Shown piece after piece: positions 24,928-33,654 of a stretch of DNA of 64,000 nt (position 1 is the stretch's first letter; each line of letters opens with the position of its first letter). Both the position numbers and the translations under genes were made by a program. The notes beneath the pieces are model-generated. The model made no database searches. It had not been told where the DNA came from and worked only from the letters and a program-made list of their open reading frames with translations. The DNA comes from Nonomuraea candida. Its GTDB lineage: Bacteria; Actinomycetota; Actinomycetes; Streptosporangiales; Streptosporangiaceae. The stretch is taken from positions 11,707 through 75,706 of the forward strand of contig NZ_JOAG01000044.1 in the NCBI RefSeq assembly GCF_000725485.1, read 5' to 3'.

Positions 24928-26100
24928 ATGCCGCTTTCCCGGCCGGTCGCGGCCCCGGCCGTGCCGATGCCCGACTGGTCCGCCGGCGGCGACCTCGCCG
25001 CGGTGGTCGCCGAGCTCGCGCGACGGCCCGCCCTGGTGTCCTTCGCGGCCACCCGCGCCCTGCGCGAGCGGCTCGCCGAGGTCGCCACGGGCGGCGGGCT
25101 CGTCCTGCACGCCGGTGACTGCGCCGAGCTGTTCGCCGAGGTGCTGCCCGGCCTCGTCGCCCGCAAGGCCGCGCAGCTCGCCGAGCTGGCCACGATCCTG
25201 GCCGGCGTGGCCGGACCCGCCGGAACCGTCGTGGTCGGCCGGATCGCCGGCCAGTTCGCCAAGCCGCGGTCACACCCCACCGAGGCCGCCGCCGACGGCA
25301 CGCGCGTGCCGATCTACATGGGCGACGCGGTGAACGGCCTGGCCGCCACCCCGCACGCCCGCACACCCCGGCCCGGCCGGCTGCTGCTCGCCTACGACAA
25401 GTCCGCCGAGGTGCTCGCCCACCTGGCCGCCGCGCGCACCCCCCACCCCGTCTTCACCAGCCACGAGGCCCTGCTGCACCCCTACGAGGAGCCGCTGGTC
25501 CGGCCCGCCGGGATCGCCGGCACGGCCTACGCCTCCTCCGCCCACCTGCTGTGGGTGGGCGAGCGCACCCGCCAGGCCGACGGCCCGCACGTGGCGCTGG
25601 CCGCGCGGATCGCCAACCCCGTGGCGGTCAAGCTCGGACCGTCCGCCCGGCCTCAGGACGTCACCGCGCTCGTCGAGGCGCTGGACCCCGGACGGGAGCC
25701 CGGCCGGCTGGCCTTCGTCACCCGGCTCGGGGCCGGCCGCGTGGCCGAGTCGCTGCCCGGGCTGCTGGCCGCCGCCCGCCGGGCCGGCGCCCGGCCCCTG
25801 TGGCTGTGCGATCCGATGCACGGCAACACCGAACGCCACGGCGGATACAAGATCCGCGTCGTCGACCGCGTCGTCGCCGAGGCCCGGTCGTTCGTCCGGC
25901 TCGCCCGCCGCCACGGCGTACGCCCGGCGGGCCTGCACCTGGAGATCACCCCGGACGACGTGGCCGAATGCCTGGACCACGCCGGGCGGCCGCTGCCCGG
26001 TATCGACCCCAGCCGCTACCGGACCGGGTGCGACCCGCGGCTCAACCCGGAGCAGGCGCGGCGGGTTGTCACCGCCTTCGCCCGGGAGCTCGCCCGATGA
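24928..26100 (+). CDS. Class II DAHP synthase
   Basis: A 390-residue 3-deoxy-D-arabino-heptulosonate 7-phosphate synthase of the plant-like class II. It has LVLHAGDCAELFAEVL (metal-binding Cys of the GDCAE box), GRIAGQFAKPRSHPTE, LWLCDPMHGNTERHGGYKIR (metal His) and LHLEITPDDVAECL (metal Glu), ending with DPRLNPEQARRVVTAF. It condenses PEP and erythrose 4-phosphate to start the shikimate pathway. At 390 residues it is shorter than housekeeping class II enzymes, as is usual for cluster-encoded copies such as PhzC that lack the regulatory extension. Its job here is to raise chorismate supply for PabAB. ATG 24928 has GAGAAGG ten bases upstream. Confidence 0.93.
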   Translation: MPLSRPVAAPAVPMPDWSAGGDLAAVVAELARRPALVSFAATRALRERLAEVATGGGLVLHAGDCAELFAEVLPGLVARKAAQLAELATILAGVAGPAGTVVVGRIAGQFAKPRSHPTEAAADGTRVPIYMGDAVNGLAATPHARTPRPGRLLLAYDKSAEVLAHLAAARTPHPVFTSHEALLHPYEEPLVRPAGIAGTAYASSAHLLWVGERTRQADGPHVALAARIANPVAVKLGPSARPQDVTALVEALDPGREPGRLAFVTRLGAGRVAESLPGLLAAARRAGARPLWLCDPMHGNTERHGGYKIRVVDRVVAEARSFVRLARRHGVRPAGLHLEITPDDVAECLDHAGRPLPGIDPSRYRTGCDPRLNPEQARRVVTAFARELAR

Positions 26101-26146
26101 CCCACCGCCACCCCTCTGACCCATCCGACGCGCAGGAGACCTGCCG

Positions 26147-27511
26147 ATGCCCATCCCCACGATCCGGCCGCTGGTCGCCGGCGAGCCCATGGACAGTCAC
26201 GACCGCTCCGACCTCCTCGGCGTGCACGGCGCCCCCGTGGCGGAGGTGCGCCCGGCCGCGCCGCTGACGGCGGCGCCGGCGGTGGAACGGGTCCGCGCGG
26301 CAGCCGACGGCGTACCGCCCGGCCAGGCGACGCTCTCGCGCGCCGCCGAGATCCTGCTCACCGAGGAGGTGGACGGCCGCTCGCCCGGCGACTACCTGAC
26401 CCGCTGCGCGCTCGCCACCGGCGTGCCCAAGCCCGTCGTCCGCGACGGCCTGCACTACCTGGCCCGGGTGCTCACCGACGTGCGCCGGCACAACGCGCTC
26501 GACCTGCCGCCGATCCCGGACGTGGACGGCATCGCCACCCGCTGGATCCCCCGGGGCCGGCTCTTCGCGATGCTCACCAACCTCGGCACCCACTCCGGGG
26601 GCAACTCGTTGTGGCTGCGCGCCCTGTCACTCGGCTACAGCGTGATGATCCGCCCGGGACGTTCCGACCCGCTCACGCCGCACCGCCTCATGGGCGCGCT
26701 GCTCGCGGCCGGGGTCGCGCCGGAGAAGCTCACCCTGCTGCCGGGACCGGACCGGCTCGGCCACCTGCTGGTCGAGCGCGCCGACGCCGGAGCCGTGCAG
26801 GGCCCGCCCAAGCTCACCCGCCAGTGGGAGCGACGGCGCGACGTCCGCGTGAACGGCCCCGGCCGCAGCAAGCTCGTCATCGACCACGAGCCCTCCGCCG
26901 CCGAGCTGGACTACCTGCTGGACACCGTGCTCGGCGACGGCGGCGTGCGCTGCGACAACGTCTCGGCCATCCTCACCACCCAGGACCCCGGCGCGCTCGC
27001 CGACACCCTGGCCGAACGGCTCGCGGCGACCCCGGTCCGCCTCGTCACCGACGACCGGGCACGGCTGCCCGCCGTGCCGGCCGAACGCGCCGCCGTCCTG
27101 CGCAAGCACCTGGCCGAGCTGGCCGCCGGCCTGACCGACCACACCGCCCCGCACTACGGCGGCGACCCGCTGGCCGCGCTCGGCGACGGCTCGTACGCGG
27201 TGCGCCCGGTGGTGCTGTCGGCGCCGAGCTCCGCCCACCCGGCCGTGCACACCGAGCTGACCTCGCCCTTCGTCGTCGTCGCCCCCTGGCGTCCGGACGA
27301 GGGCGTGGCGCCCCTGCGTGACTCCCTGGTCGTGACCGTGCTGGGCGACGACCGCCTGGCCCGCCTGGCCGAGGAGGAGCCCCGCATCGGCCGGGTGGTC
27401 ACCGCCCCCGTGCCGCCCTGGGCCACGATGCCCCCCTCCCTGTACGGCGACGGCCTCATGCACATGCTCGCCGTCCGCAAGACGACCGTGATCGGCGGTG
27501 GCCGGAATTGA
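26147..27511 (+). CDS. ALDH-superfamily protein, possible acyl-CoA reductase
   Basis: A 454-residue aldehyde-dehydrogenase-fold protein. The catalytic cysteine is in GDGGVRCDNVSAIL (Cys269), and the cofactor part shows SVMIRPGRSDPLTPHRL and LTLLPGPDRLGHLL. The ELGG motif that carries the general-base Glu of hydrolytic ALDHs is replaced by VRVNGPGRSKLVI, so deacylation by water should be poor. Loss of that Glu is known in CoA-acylating reductases, which suggests reduction of an aryl- or acyl-CoA thioester to an aldehyde. The benzoate-CoA-ligase-like gene two genes downstream would provide the thioester. The gene follows the DAHP synthase after 46 bases and overlaps the TTG start of PabAB. Confidence 0.6.
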   Translation: MPIPTIRPLVAGEPMDSHDRSDLLGVHGAPVAEVRPAAPLTAAPAVERVRAAADGVPPGQATLSRAAEILLTEEVDGRSPGDYLTRCALATGVPKPVVRDGLHYLARVLTDVRRHNALDLPPIPDVDGIATRWIPRGRLFAMLTNLGTHSGGNSLWLRALSLGYSVMIRPGRSDPLTPHRLMGALLAAGVAPEKLTLLPGPDRLGHLLVERADAGAVQGPPKLTRQWERRRDVRVNGPGRSKLVIDHEPSAAELDYLLDTVLGDGGVRCDNVSAILTTQDPGALADTLAERLAATPVRLVTDDRARLPAVPAERAAVLRKHLAELAAGLTDHTAPHYGGDPLAALGDGSYAVRPVVLSAPSSAHPAVHTELTSPFVVVAPWRPDEGVAPLRDSLVVTVLGDDRLARLAEEEPRIGRVVTAPVPPWATMPPSLYGDGLMHMLAVRKTTVIGGGRN

Positions 27512-29688
27512 TCCGCTGCCTGCTCATCGACAACTACGACTCCTACACCTACAACCTGTTCCAGCTGCTGGCGCGGATCAACGGCGCCGACCCCGTGGTG
27601 GTCGCCAACGACGACCCGCGCTGCCTGGAGCTGGCCGCCGAGCTGGACTGCGTGGTCATCTCCCCGGGCCCCGGCGACCCCGGCAATCCGGAGGACTTCG
27701 GCCGGTGCGCCGACGTGCTGCGGGAGGCGACCGTACCCGTGCTCGGGGTGTGCCTCGGGCACCAGGGGATCGCGGCGGCCGGGGGCGGCGCGGTCGAGCG
27801 GGCCCCGGCCGCCCGGCACGGGCACGTCAGCCGCGTCCGCCACACCGGCGACGAGCTGTTCCACGGCATCCCGCAGGACTTCAGGGGAGTGCGCTACCAC
27901 TCGTTGCGGGTGCCCGAGCCGCTGCCCGGCCACCTGGAGGCGACCGCGTGGGCGGAGGACGGCGTGCTCATGGGGCTGCGCCACCGGCACCGGCCGATCT
28001 GGGGGGTGCAGTTCCACCCCGAGTCGGTGCTGACCGAGTACGGGGCGCGGCTGCTGGCGAACTTCCGGCACATCGCCGAACGCCACCACCGCCGCCCGGC
28101 GGCACGGGCCACCGGCCCCCGGCAGTACACCGCGCACCTGCGGTCGGTCCCGCTGCGCGCCGGGAGCGAGGCCGTCTACCACGCGCTCTTCGGCGGCTCC
28201 CGGCACACCATGTGGCTGGACAGCGCCCGGCACGGCCCCGGCCTGGCCAGGTTCTCCTACCTGGCCGAGGCGTCCCCCGCGCACGGCGAGGTGCTGACCT
28301 ACCGGGTCGGCGAGGGGGAGGTCGCCATCGAGACGGTCGGCGCCGGCACGCGGCGGGTCACCGGGACCATCCTGGAGGTCCTGGACCGGGAGCTGCGGCG
28401 GCGGACGGTGCACGCGCCGGAGCTGCCGTTCGACTTCACCGGCGGGTTCATCGGCTACCTCGGCTACGAGGTCAAGGCCGACTGCGGCGCCTCGGCCAAG
28501 CACTCCTCCGAGGTGCCGGACGCGGTGTGGATGTTCCCCGACCGGTTCGCGGTCGCCGACCACGCCGACGGCACCCTGCACCTGGTGGCCCTGAGCGTCG
28601 CCACGCGGGAGTCGGAGCGGGCGGCGACCGGCTGGCTGGACCGGGCGGCCACGACCGCGGGCGCGCTCACCCACCCGCCGCGGCCGCCCCGTCCCGGCCC
28701 GGCGGGTGGTTCCGGGGTCATGGGCGGTTCCGGCCTGCGCGCGGTGGCGGAGGCCGGTCTGGTACGCGGCCGCGCGCGCTACCTGGCCGACGTGCGGCGC
28801 TGCCAGGACGAGCTGCTCGCCGGCGAGTCGTACGAGATCTGCCTGACCAACGCGGTGCGCCTGCCGCCCGTCGCGAGCCCGCTGCGCTTCTACGGCCGGA
28901 TGCGCGCCCGCAACCCCGCGCCGTACGCGGCCTACCTGTCGGCCGGCGGCGTCCAGGTCGCCTGCTCCTCGCCCGAACGCTTCCTGACGATCGACCGGGG
29001 CCGCGTCGTGGAGAGCAAGCCGATCAAGGGCACCGCTCCCCGGGGTGGCACCGAGGCCGAGGACGAGCGCCTGCGCACCACGCTGGCCGGCGACCCGAAG
29101 AGCCGCGCGGAGAACCTCATGATCGTCGACCTGCTCCGCAACGACCTCGGCCGGGTGTGCGAGCCCGGCAGCGTGCACGTGCCCGCCCTGATGCAGGTCG
29201 AGTCGTACCAGACCGTGCACCAGCTCGTCTCGACGATCCGCGGGTCGCTGCGGCCCGGGGCGTCGGCCGTGGACTGCCTGCGCGCGTGCTTCCCCGGCGG
29301 CTCCATGACCGGCGCGCCCAAGCTGCGCACCATGGAGATCATCGACGAGCTGGAGACGGAGGCGCGCGGCCCGTACTCGGGCACGATCGGGTTCCTGGGC
29401 TGCAACGGGACCGCCGACCTGAACATCACGATCAGGACGGCCGTCTTCACCCCCGACGGCGTCAGGATCGGCGCGGGCGGCGCCGTCGTGCTCGACTCCG
29501 ACCCCGTGGCCGAGTACGAGGAGATGCTGCTCAAGGCCTGCGCCCCGCTCCTCGGCCTGGCCGAGGAGACCACCCCGGGCAACCCGGCGACCGGCGCGCC
29601 GCCGGTGGCCGATGGTCCGCTGGAGGCTGACGCGCGATCAGAGGCCGGCGGGCGTGCGGGCGGCGGGCTGCCGGAGGCGGCCCGATGA
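27508..29688 (+). CDS. pabAB: Aminodeoxychorismate synthase (fused PabA-PabB)
   Basis: A 726-residue fusion. Residues 1-195 are a class I glutamine amidotransferase: LLIDNYDSYTYNLFQLL, the nucleophile VLGVCLGHQGIAAA (Cys82) and WGVQFHPESV. The remainder is the chorismate-binding domain, with ESKPIKGTAPRGG, NLMIVDLLRNDLGRV and CFPGGSMTGAPKLRTMEII. The PIKGT motif with lysine marks PabB; anthranilate synthases have alanine there. The order amidotransferase then synthase and the length match PabAB of antibiotic producers rather than PhzE. It makes 4-amino-4-deoxychorismate from chorismate and glutamine, feeding the PabC-like lyase at 15660. The start is TTG at 27508, overlapping the previous stop (TTGA); it overlaps the next start by ATGA. 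Confidence 0.93.
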   Translation: MIRCLLIDNYDSYTYNLFQLLARINGADPVVVANDDPRCLELAAELDCVVISPGPGDPGNPEDFGRCADVLREATVPVLGVCLGHQGIAAAGGGAVERAPAARHGHVSRVRHTGDELFHGIPQDFRGVRYHSLRVPEPLPGHLEATAWAEDGVLMGLRHRHRPIWGVQFHPESVLTEYGARLLANFRHIAERHHRRPAARATGPRQYTAHLRSVPLRAGSEAVYHALFGGSRHTMWLDSARHGPGLARFSYLAEASPAHGEVLTYRVGEGEVAIETVGAGTRRVTGTILEVLDRELRRRTVHAPELPFDFTGGFIGYLGYEVKADCGASAKHSSEVPDAVWMFPDRFAVADHADGTLHLVALSVATRESERAATGWLDRAATTAGALTHPPRPPRPGPAGGSGVMGGSGLRAVAEAGLVRGRARYLADVRRCQDELLAGESYEICLTNAVRLPPVASPLRFYGRMRARNPAPYAAYLSAGGVQVACSSPERFLTIDRGRVVESKPIKGTAPRGGTEAEDERLRTTLAGDPKSRAENLMIVDLLRNDLGRVCEPGSVHVPALMQVESYQTVHQLVSTIRGSLRPGASAVDCLRACFPGGSMTGAPKLRTMEIIDELETEARGPYSGTIGFLGCNGTADLNITIRTAVFTPDGVRIGAGGAVVLDSDPVAEYEEMLLKACAPLLGLAEETTPGNPATGAPPVADGPLEADARSEAGGRAGGGLPEAAR

Positions 29689-31244
29689 ACGTCGTCCGGC
29701 AGATCGAGCGGCTCGCCGAAGCGGGCGGCTGGCTGGGGCGCACCGCGTTCTGGGCCGACGGCGTCCCGCACACGCACGCGGACGTGCACCGGCTGGCCGC
29801 CGTCGCCGCGGCCGGGCTGGCCGCGCGGGGGGTGCGCCGGGGCGACCGCGTGCTGCTCGCGCTCCCCGACGGCATCGGCCTGGTCGCGGCCTTCCTCGGC
29901 GCGGCGCGGATCGGCGCGCCGGCCGTCATCGTCAACCCCGACCTCACGACCTCCGACCACGCCAGGATCGCCGCCGGCTGCACCCCCCACACCATCGTCG
30001 CCGCCCACCTCGACGCCGGGTGTCGCGTCACTCCCGGGGAGTTGTTCGCTCTGGGGCGGACCCGGCCGGTCCCCGAGCCCCTCGACGTCGGGCCCGGCGA
30101 GCCCCTGTACGTCCAGTACACCTCCGGCACCACCGGCGCGCCCAAGGGCGCGGTGCACACCCACGGGCAGCTCGCCGCCTACCAGCGGTGCGTCGGCGCG
30201 GGCGTGCTGGGCATGCGCGCCGACGACGTGCTGCTGTCGGTGTCGAAGCTGTACTTCGCCTACGGGTTCGGCAACGCGCTGGTCTTCCCGCTGTTCACCG
30301 GGGCGGGCGCGGTGCTGTTCGGGCACCGGCCCAAGCCCGCGGAGGTCGCGGCGGCGATCGGCCGGCACGGGGTCACGCTGCTGTTCTCCGTGCCCGGGTT
30401 CTACGCCAAGCTGCTCGACCACTGCCCGCCGGAGGGGTTCGCCTCGCTGCGCGCCGCGGTGTCGGCGGGCGAACGGCTGCTCCCGGCGCTCGGCGAGAAG
30501 GTGGCCAGGGCCCTGGGGGCGCCGGTGCTGGAGCAGATCGGCGCCACGGAGGCCGGTCACGCGTACTGCGCCAACACCGTCTGGGACAACACCCCCGGCA
30601 CCCTCGGCCGGCCGGTGCCGGAATGCGAGCTCCAGCTCCGTGGCCGGGACGGCGGCCCGGTCCCCGACGGCGAGATCGGGGAGCTGTGGGTACGCAGCCC
30701 CATGATCATGCCGGGCTACCTCGGCGCGCCGGACCTGACCGCGAGCGTGCTGGCCGACGGCTGGCTCAACACGCGCGACCAGGTGAGCCGCCGCCCGGAC
30801 GGCACGTACGTGCACCACGGCCGCACCGACGACATCGAGGTCGTCGGCGGTATCAACGTGGCGCCGGCCGAGATCGAGGCGGTGCTCGCCCGCCATCCCG
30901 GCGTCCGCGAGGTGGCCGTGGTGTCCGTGCGCGACCCGGCCGGCGTCACCGCACTCCGCGCGTTCGTGGTGCCCGGCACGCCGGGGGCGGACGGCGCACG
31001 GGTGCCCGGCACGCCCGGGGCGGACGCCGCGCGCGTGCCCGGCACGCCCGGGGCGGACGGCGCGCGGCTGGAGCCGGAGCTGATCGCGCTGGCCCGCGCA
31101 CACCTGGCCGCCTTCAAGGTGCCCAAGTCGGTCCGCGTGGTCGCGGAGCTTCCGCGCACGCACACCGGCAAACTCCGCCGCTTCGTCCTGCGTGAAGGCG
31201 CCGAGGCGGCGGGCGGACCGTACAGAAAGGACGTCTCCTCATGA
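29685..31244 (+). CDS. Benzoate-CoA ligase-like aryl-CoA ligase
   Basis: A 519-residue acyl/aryl-CoA ligase. The phosphate loop is YVQYTSGTTGAPKGAV. SVSKLYFAYGFGNALVFPLF and LLFSVPGFYAKLLDHCPP are characteristic of benzoate and 4-hydroxybenzoate CoA ligases, and EQIGATEAGHAYCANT is the A5 motif. The C-terminal TDDIEVVGGINVAPAEIEAV and LPRTHTGKLRRFVL (A10 lysine) are complete. It should activate an aromatic acid; p-aminobenzoate made by PabAB/PabC is the obvious candidate. Between the last two motifs lie three 11-residue repeats (VPGTPGADGAR) from a 33-bp tandem duplication. It is coupled by ATGA overlaps on both sides. Confidence 0.88.
   Translation: MNVVRQIERLAEAGGWLGRTAFWADGVPHTHADVHRLAAVAAAGLAARGVRRGDRVLLALPDGIGLVAAFLGAARIGAPAVIVNPDLTTSDHARIAAGCTPHTIVAAHLDAGCRVTPGELFALGRTRPVPEPLDVGPGEPLYVQYTSGTTGAPKGAVHTHGQLAAYQRCVGAGVLGMRADDVLLSVSKLYFAYGFGNALVFPLFTGAGAVLFGHRPKPAEVAAAIGRHGVTLLFSVPGFYAKLLDHCPPEGFASLRAAVSAGERLLPALGEKVARALGAPVLEQIGATEAGHAYCANTVWDNTPGTLGRPVPECELQLRGRDGGPVPDGEIGELWVRSPMIMPGYLGAPDLTASVLADGWLNTRDQVSRRPDGTYVHHGRTDDIEVVGGINVAPAEIEAVLARHPGVREVAVVSVRDPAGVTALRAFVVPGTPGADGARVPGTPGADAARVPGTPGADGARLEPELIALARAHLAAFKVPKSVRVVAELPRTHTGKLRRFVLREGAEAAGGPYRKDVSS
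30969..31067 (+). repeat. Three 33-bp in-frame tandem repeats in the aryl-CoA ligase
   Basis: Units 30969-31001, 31002-31034 and 31035-31067 differ at only a few bases and code for three copies of VPGTPGADGAR (one with ADAAR). They lie in the mobile C-terminal domain, in a surface loop position, and keep the frame open. Confidence 0.95.
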
Positions 31245-32392
31245 GACCAGCCATCGTCCTCGCGGCGACCCTGCTCGCCTGCGCGGCCCTGCCGCTCCCG
31301 GCCCACGGCGCGCCCACCGGCGCGACCGCGACCACCACGACCACCACGGCCCGTGCGGCGTCACCGGTGCCGCCCGCGCCCCGCATCGTCGCGGAGGGGC
31401 TGGCGCATCCGCGCGGCATCCGCGCCCTGGCCGACGGCGTGGTGCTGGTCGCCGAGTCCGGGCGGGAGGGCACCGAGCCCTGCCTGCCCAGGAGCCCGGG
31501 CAGCGCGGGAGCCGAGCAGTGTCTCAGCCGCACCGGCGCCGTCTCCCTGTTCACGCACGGCCGCAGGACCACGCTCGTCGGCGGCGCCGCCTCGCTCGGC
31601 ACCAAGGACGGCGCCTTCGCGCACGGGCCGAGCGACCTGCTCATCACCCCGAAGGGGCTGGTCGTCGTCATGGGCCTGGCCAACAACCCCACCGGGCGCG
31701 AGGCGCTCGGCGCGGCCGGTCGCGACCTCGGCACCCTCGCCTATGCCACCCGCAAGGGGCTGCGGCCGTTCGCCGACCTGGCCGCCCACGAGATCGCGAA
31801 CAACCCGGACGGCGGCGCGGGCTTCGCCGGGCTGTGGTGCCATCCGTACGCCGTGCTGGCGGACGGCGACGGGTTCCTGGTCGCCGACGCCGGGGCCAAC
31901 GCGCTGCTGCGGGTGGCCGCAGACGGCGCCGTCTCGGTCGTCGCGGTGTTCCCGGCCCAGACGGTGACCACGCCGAACGGGCCCGCCCAGGTCCAGTCGG
32001 TGCCCACCTCCGTCGTACGCGGGCCGCGCGGCTCGTACTACGTCGGCGAGTACACCGGATACCCCTACACCGGCAAGATCGCGCGCGTCTGGCACGTGGT
32101 CCCCGGGCAGCCGCCGCGCGTCCACGCCCAGGGCCTGTCACCCATCCTCGACATGGACGTCGACGCCCGGGGACGGCTGCACGTCCTCGAAGTCGACTAC
32201 GCCGGCAGCCCCCACACCGTCCCTCCGCCCGCCGGCCGGGTCACCCGCGTCGAACGCGACGGGACGGCCGTGCCCGTCATCACCGAGGGGCTGACGATGC
32301 CCAGCTCGTTGTCCTTCGCCCGCGACACCCTGTACGTCGCCGACGACTCCGTCTCCCTCAACGGCCGGCTGCTGGCCTACCGGCTGCCGTGA
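31241..32392 (+). CDS. ScyD/ScyE-family secreted beta-propeller-like protein
   Basis: A 383-residue exported protein. A Sec signal peptide (MRPAIVLAATLLACAALPLP, then AHG) is followed by a Thr/Ala-rich stretch and NHL/SMP-type propeller blades: IVAEGLAHPRGIRALADGVV, LLITPKGLVVVMGLANNP, VLADGDGFLVADAGANALLR, ILDMDVDARGRLHVLEVDY and MPSSLSFARDTLYVADD. This pattern matches the ScyD/ScyE family, named from scytonemin clusters of cyanobacteria, where the function is unknown. Two cysteines near CLPRSPG and QCLSRTG may pair. Placement inside the biosynthetic operon suggests an extracytoplasmic step or binding role; this is inference. It is coupled to both neighbours by 4-base overlaps. Confidence 0.8.
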   Translation: MRPAIVLAATLLACAALPLPAHGAPTGATATTTTTTARAASPVPPAPRIVAEGLAHPRGIRALADGVVLVAESGREGTEPCLPRSPGSAGAEQCLSRTGAVSLFTHGRRTTLVGGAASLGTKDGAFAHGPSDLLITPKGLVVVMGLANNPTGREALGAAGRDLGTLAYATRKGLRPFADLAAHEIANNPDGGAGFAGLWCHPYAVLADGDGFLVADAGANALLRVAADGAVSVVAVFPAQTVTTPNGPAQVQSVPTSVVRGPRGSYYVGEYTGYPYTGKIARVWHVVPGQPPRVHAQGLSPILDMDVDARGRLHVLEVDYAGSPHTVPPPAGRVTRVERDGTAVPVITEGLTMPSSLSFARDTLYVADDSVSLNGRLLAYRLP

Positions 32393-33654
32393 CCGGCATC
32401 GGCAACCGCACCGGCGTGGACGTGACCGCCGCCGCCGTGGCCCGCGCGCAGGCGCGTACCGTTCGGGTGCTGGCCGTCACCCAGGTCGTCGGCGGCGTGG
32501 GCGCGCTGGCCGGCACCACGGCCGGCGGGCTGCTCGCCGCGTCCGTCGCCGGCGACCCGGCCGCCGCCGGATACGCGCAGGGCTCCCAGGTGGCCGGGGC
32601 GGCGCTGCTCGCCCTGCCCATCGTGCTCGTCATGCAGCGGTTCGGCCGGCGCCGCGGCATGGTCGCGGGCTTCGCCACCGGGCTGGCCGGCGCGTGCGTC
32701 GCGGTCCTGGGCGGCTGGACGAACTCGCTGCCCGTCCTGATGGCCGGGCTCATCCTGTACGGCGCCGCGACCGCCACCAGCCTGCAGTCCCGGTACGCCG
32801 CCACCGACCTGGCCACGCCCGCGCAGCGCGCCCGCGCCCTGTCCACCGTCGTCTGGGCCGCTACCGCCGGCGTGGCGATCGGCCCGAACCTGGTCGGGCC
32901 CGCCGCCGCGGTGGCCGGACGCGCCGGCCTGCCCCCGCTGACCGGCGCGTACGTCTTCGCGGCGGCGGCCTTCCTGGTGGCGGCCACCGTGGCCGGCACG
33001 ATGCTGCGCCCCGACCCCCTGCTCCTGTCCCGCCGGGTCGCCGGCGAGCCGGCCCGGCCCGCCCCCGGCGGCGCCTGGGCGCCCCGGCTGATCCTGGCCA
33101 CCCCGCCGGCCCGGCTGGCGCTGATGACGATGGTGGTGAGCCACTCCGTCATGCTGCCGCTGATGGTGATCACCCCCGTGCACATGGCGGCGGCGGGCAC
33201 CGGCCTGACCGTCATCGGCGCCGCGGCCAGCGCCCACGTGCTGGGCATGTACGTCCTGTCGCCGCTGGCCGGCCGGCTCTGCGACCGGTTCGGGCGGCGG
33301 GCGGGCCTGGTGACCGGCTCGGCGCTGCTGCTGGCCGCCGCCGTCGTGACCGGCACGGCCGGCCACGACTCCTGGCGGCTGACCGCGGGGCTGGTGCTGC
33401 TCGGCGTGGGCTGGTCGGCCTGCCTGGTCTCCGGCTCGCTGCTGCTCAGCGAGTCGGTGCCGGCCGGGCGGCGGCTGCGGGTCCAGGGCACGGCCGACAT
33501 GACGGTGGGCCTGTGCGCGGCGACCGGCGGGCTGATCGCCGGCCCGGTGGTCGGCACGTTCGGCTTCGCGGGGCTCACGCTGGGCGCGGGCGTCCTGGTG
33601 CTGTCCCTGATCGCCGTACAGACGCACGCCCTGCTCACGGGCCGGGCCGGATGA
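32389..33654 (+). CDS. MFS exporter (12-TM) of the arylamine operon
   Basis: A 421-residue major facilitator protein with about 12 membrane segments. VMQRFGRRRGMVAGFATGLA is motif A, repeated in the second half as LAGRLCDRFGRRAGLVTGSA; VVWAATAGVAIGPNLVGP resembles the motif C of exporters. It is presumed to export the product of the operon. The start is GTG at 32389, overlapping the ScyD/E stop (GTGA), and its stop overlaps the SARP start (ATGA). It is distinct from the DHA2 exporter at 8016 and has no dedicated repressor. Confidence 0.88.
   Translation: MTGIGNRTGVDVTAAAVARAQARTVRVLAVTQVVGGVGALAGTTAGGLLAASVAGDPAAAGYAQGSQVAGAALLALPIVLVMQRFGRRRGMVAGFATGLAGACVAVLGGWTNSLPVLMAGLILYGAATATSLQSRYAATDLATPAQRARALSTVVWAATAGVAIGPNLVGPAAAVAGRAGLPPLTGAYVFAAAAFLVAATVAGTMLRPDPLLLSRRVAGEPARPAPGGAWAPRLILATPPARLALMTMVVSHSVMLPLMVITPVHMAAAGTGLTVIGAAASAHVLGMYVLSPLAGRLCDRFGRRAGLVTGSALLLAAAVVTGTAGHDSWRLTAGLVLLGVGWSACLVSGSLLLSESVPAGRRLRVQGTADMTVGLCAATGGLIAGPVVGTFGFAGLTLGAGVLVLSLIAVQTHALLTGRAG

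Noticed and set aside
27508..29688. Anthranilate or ADIC synthase (TrpE/PhzE)
   Set aside because: The PIKGT lysine and the amidotransferase-first order point to PabAB.
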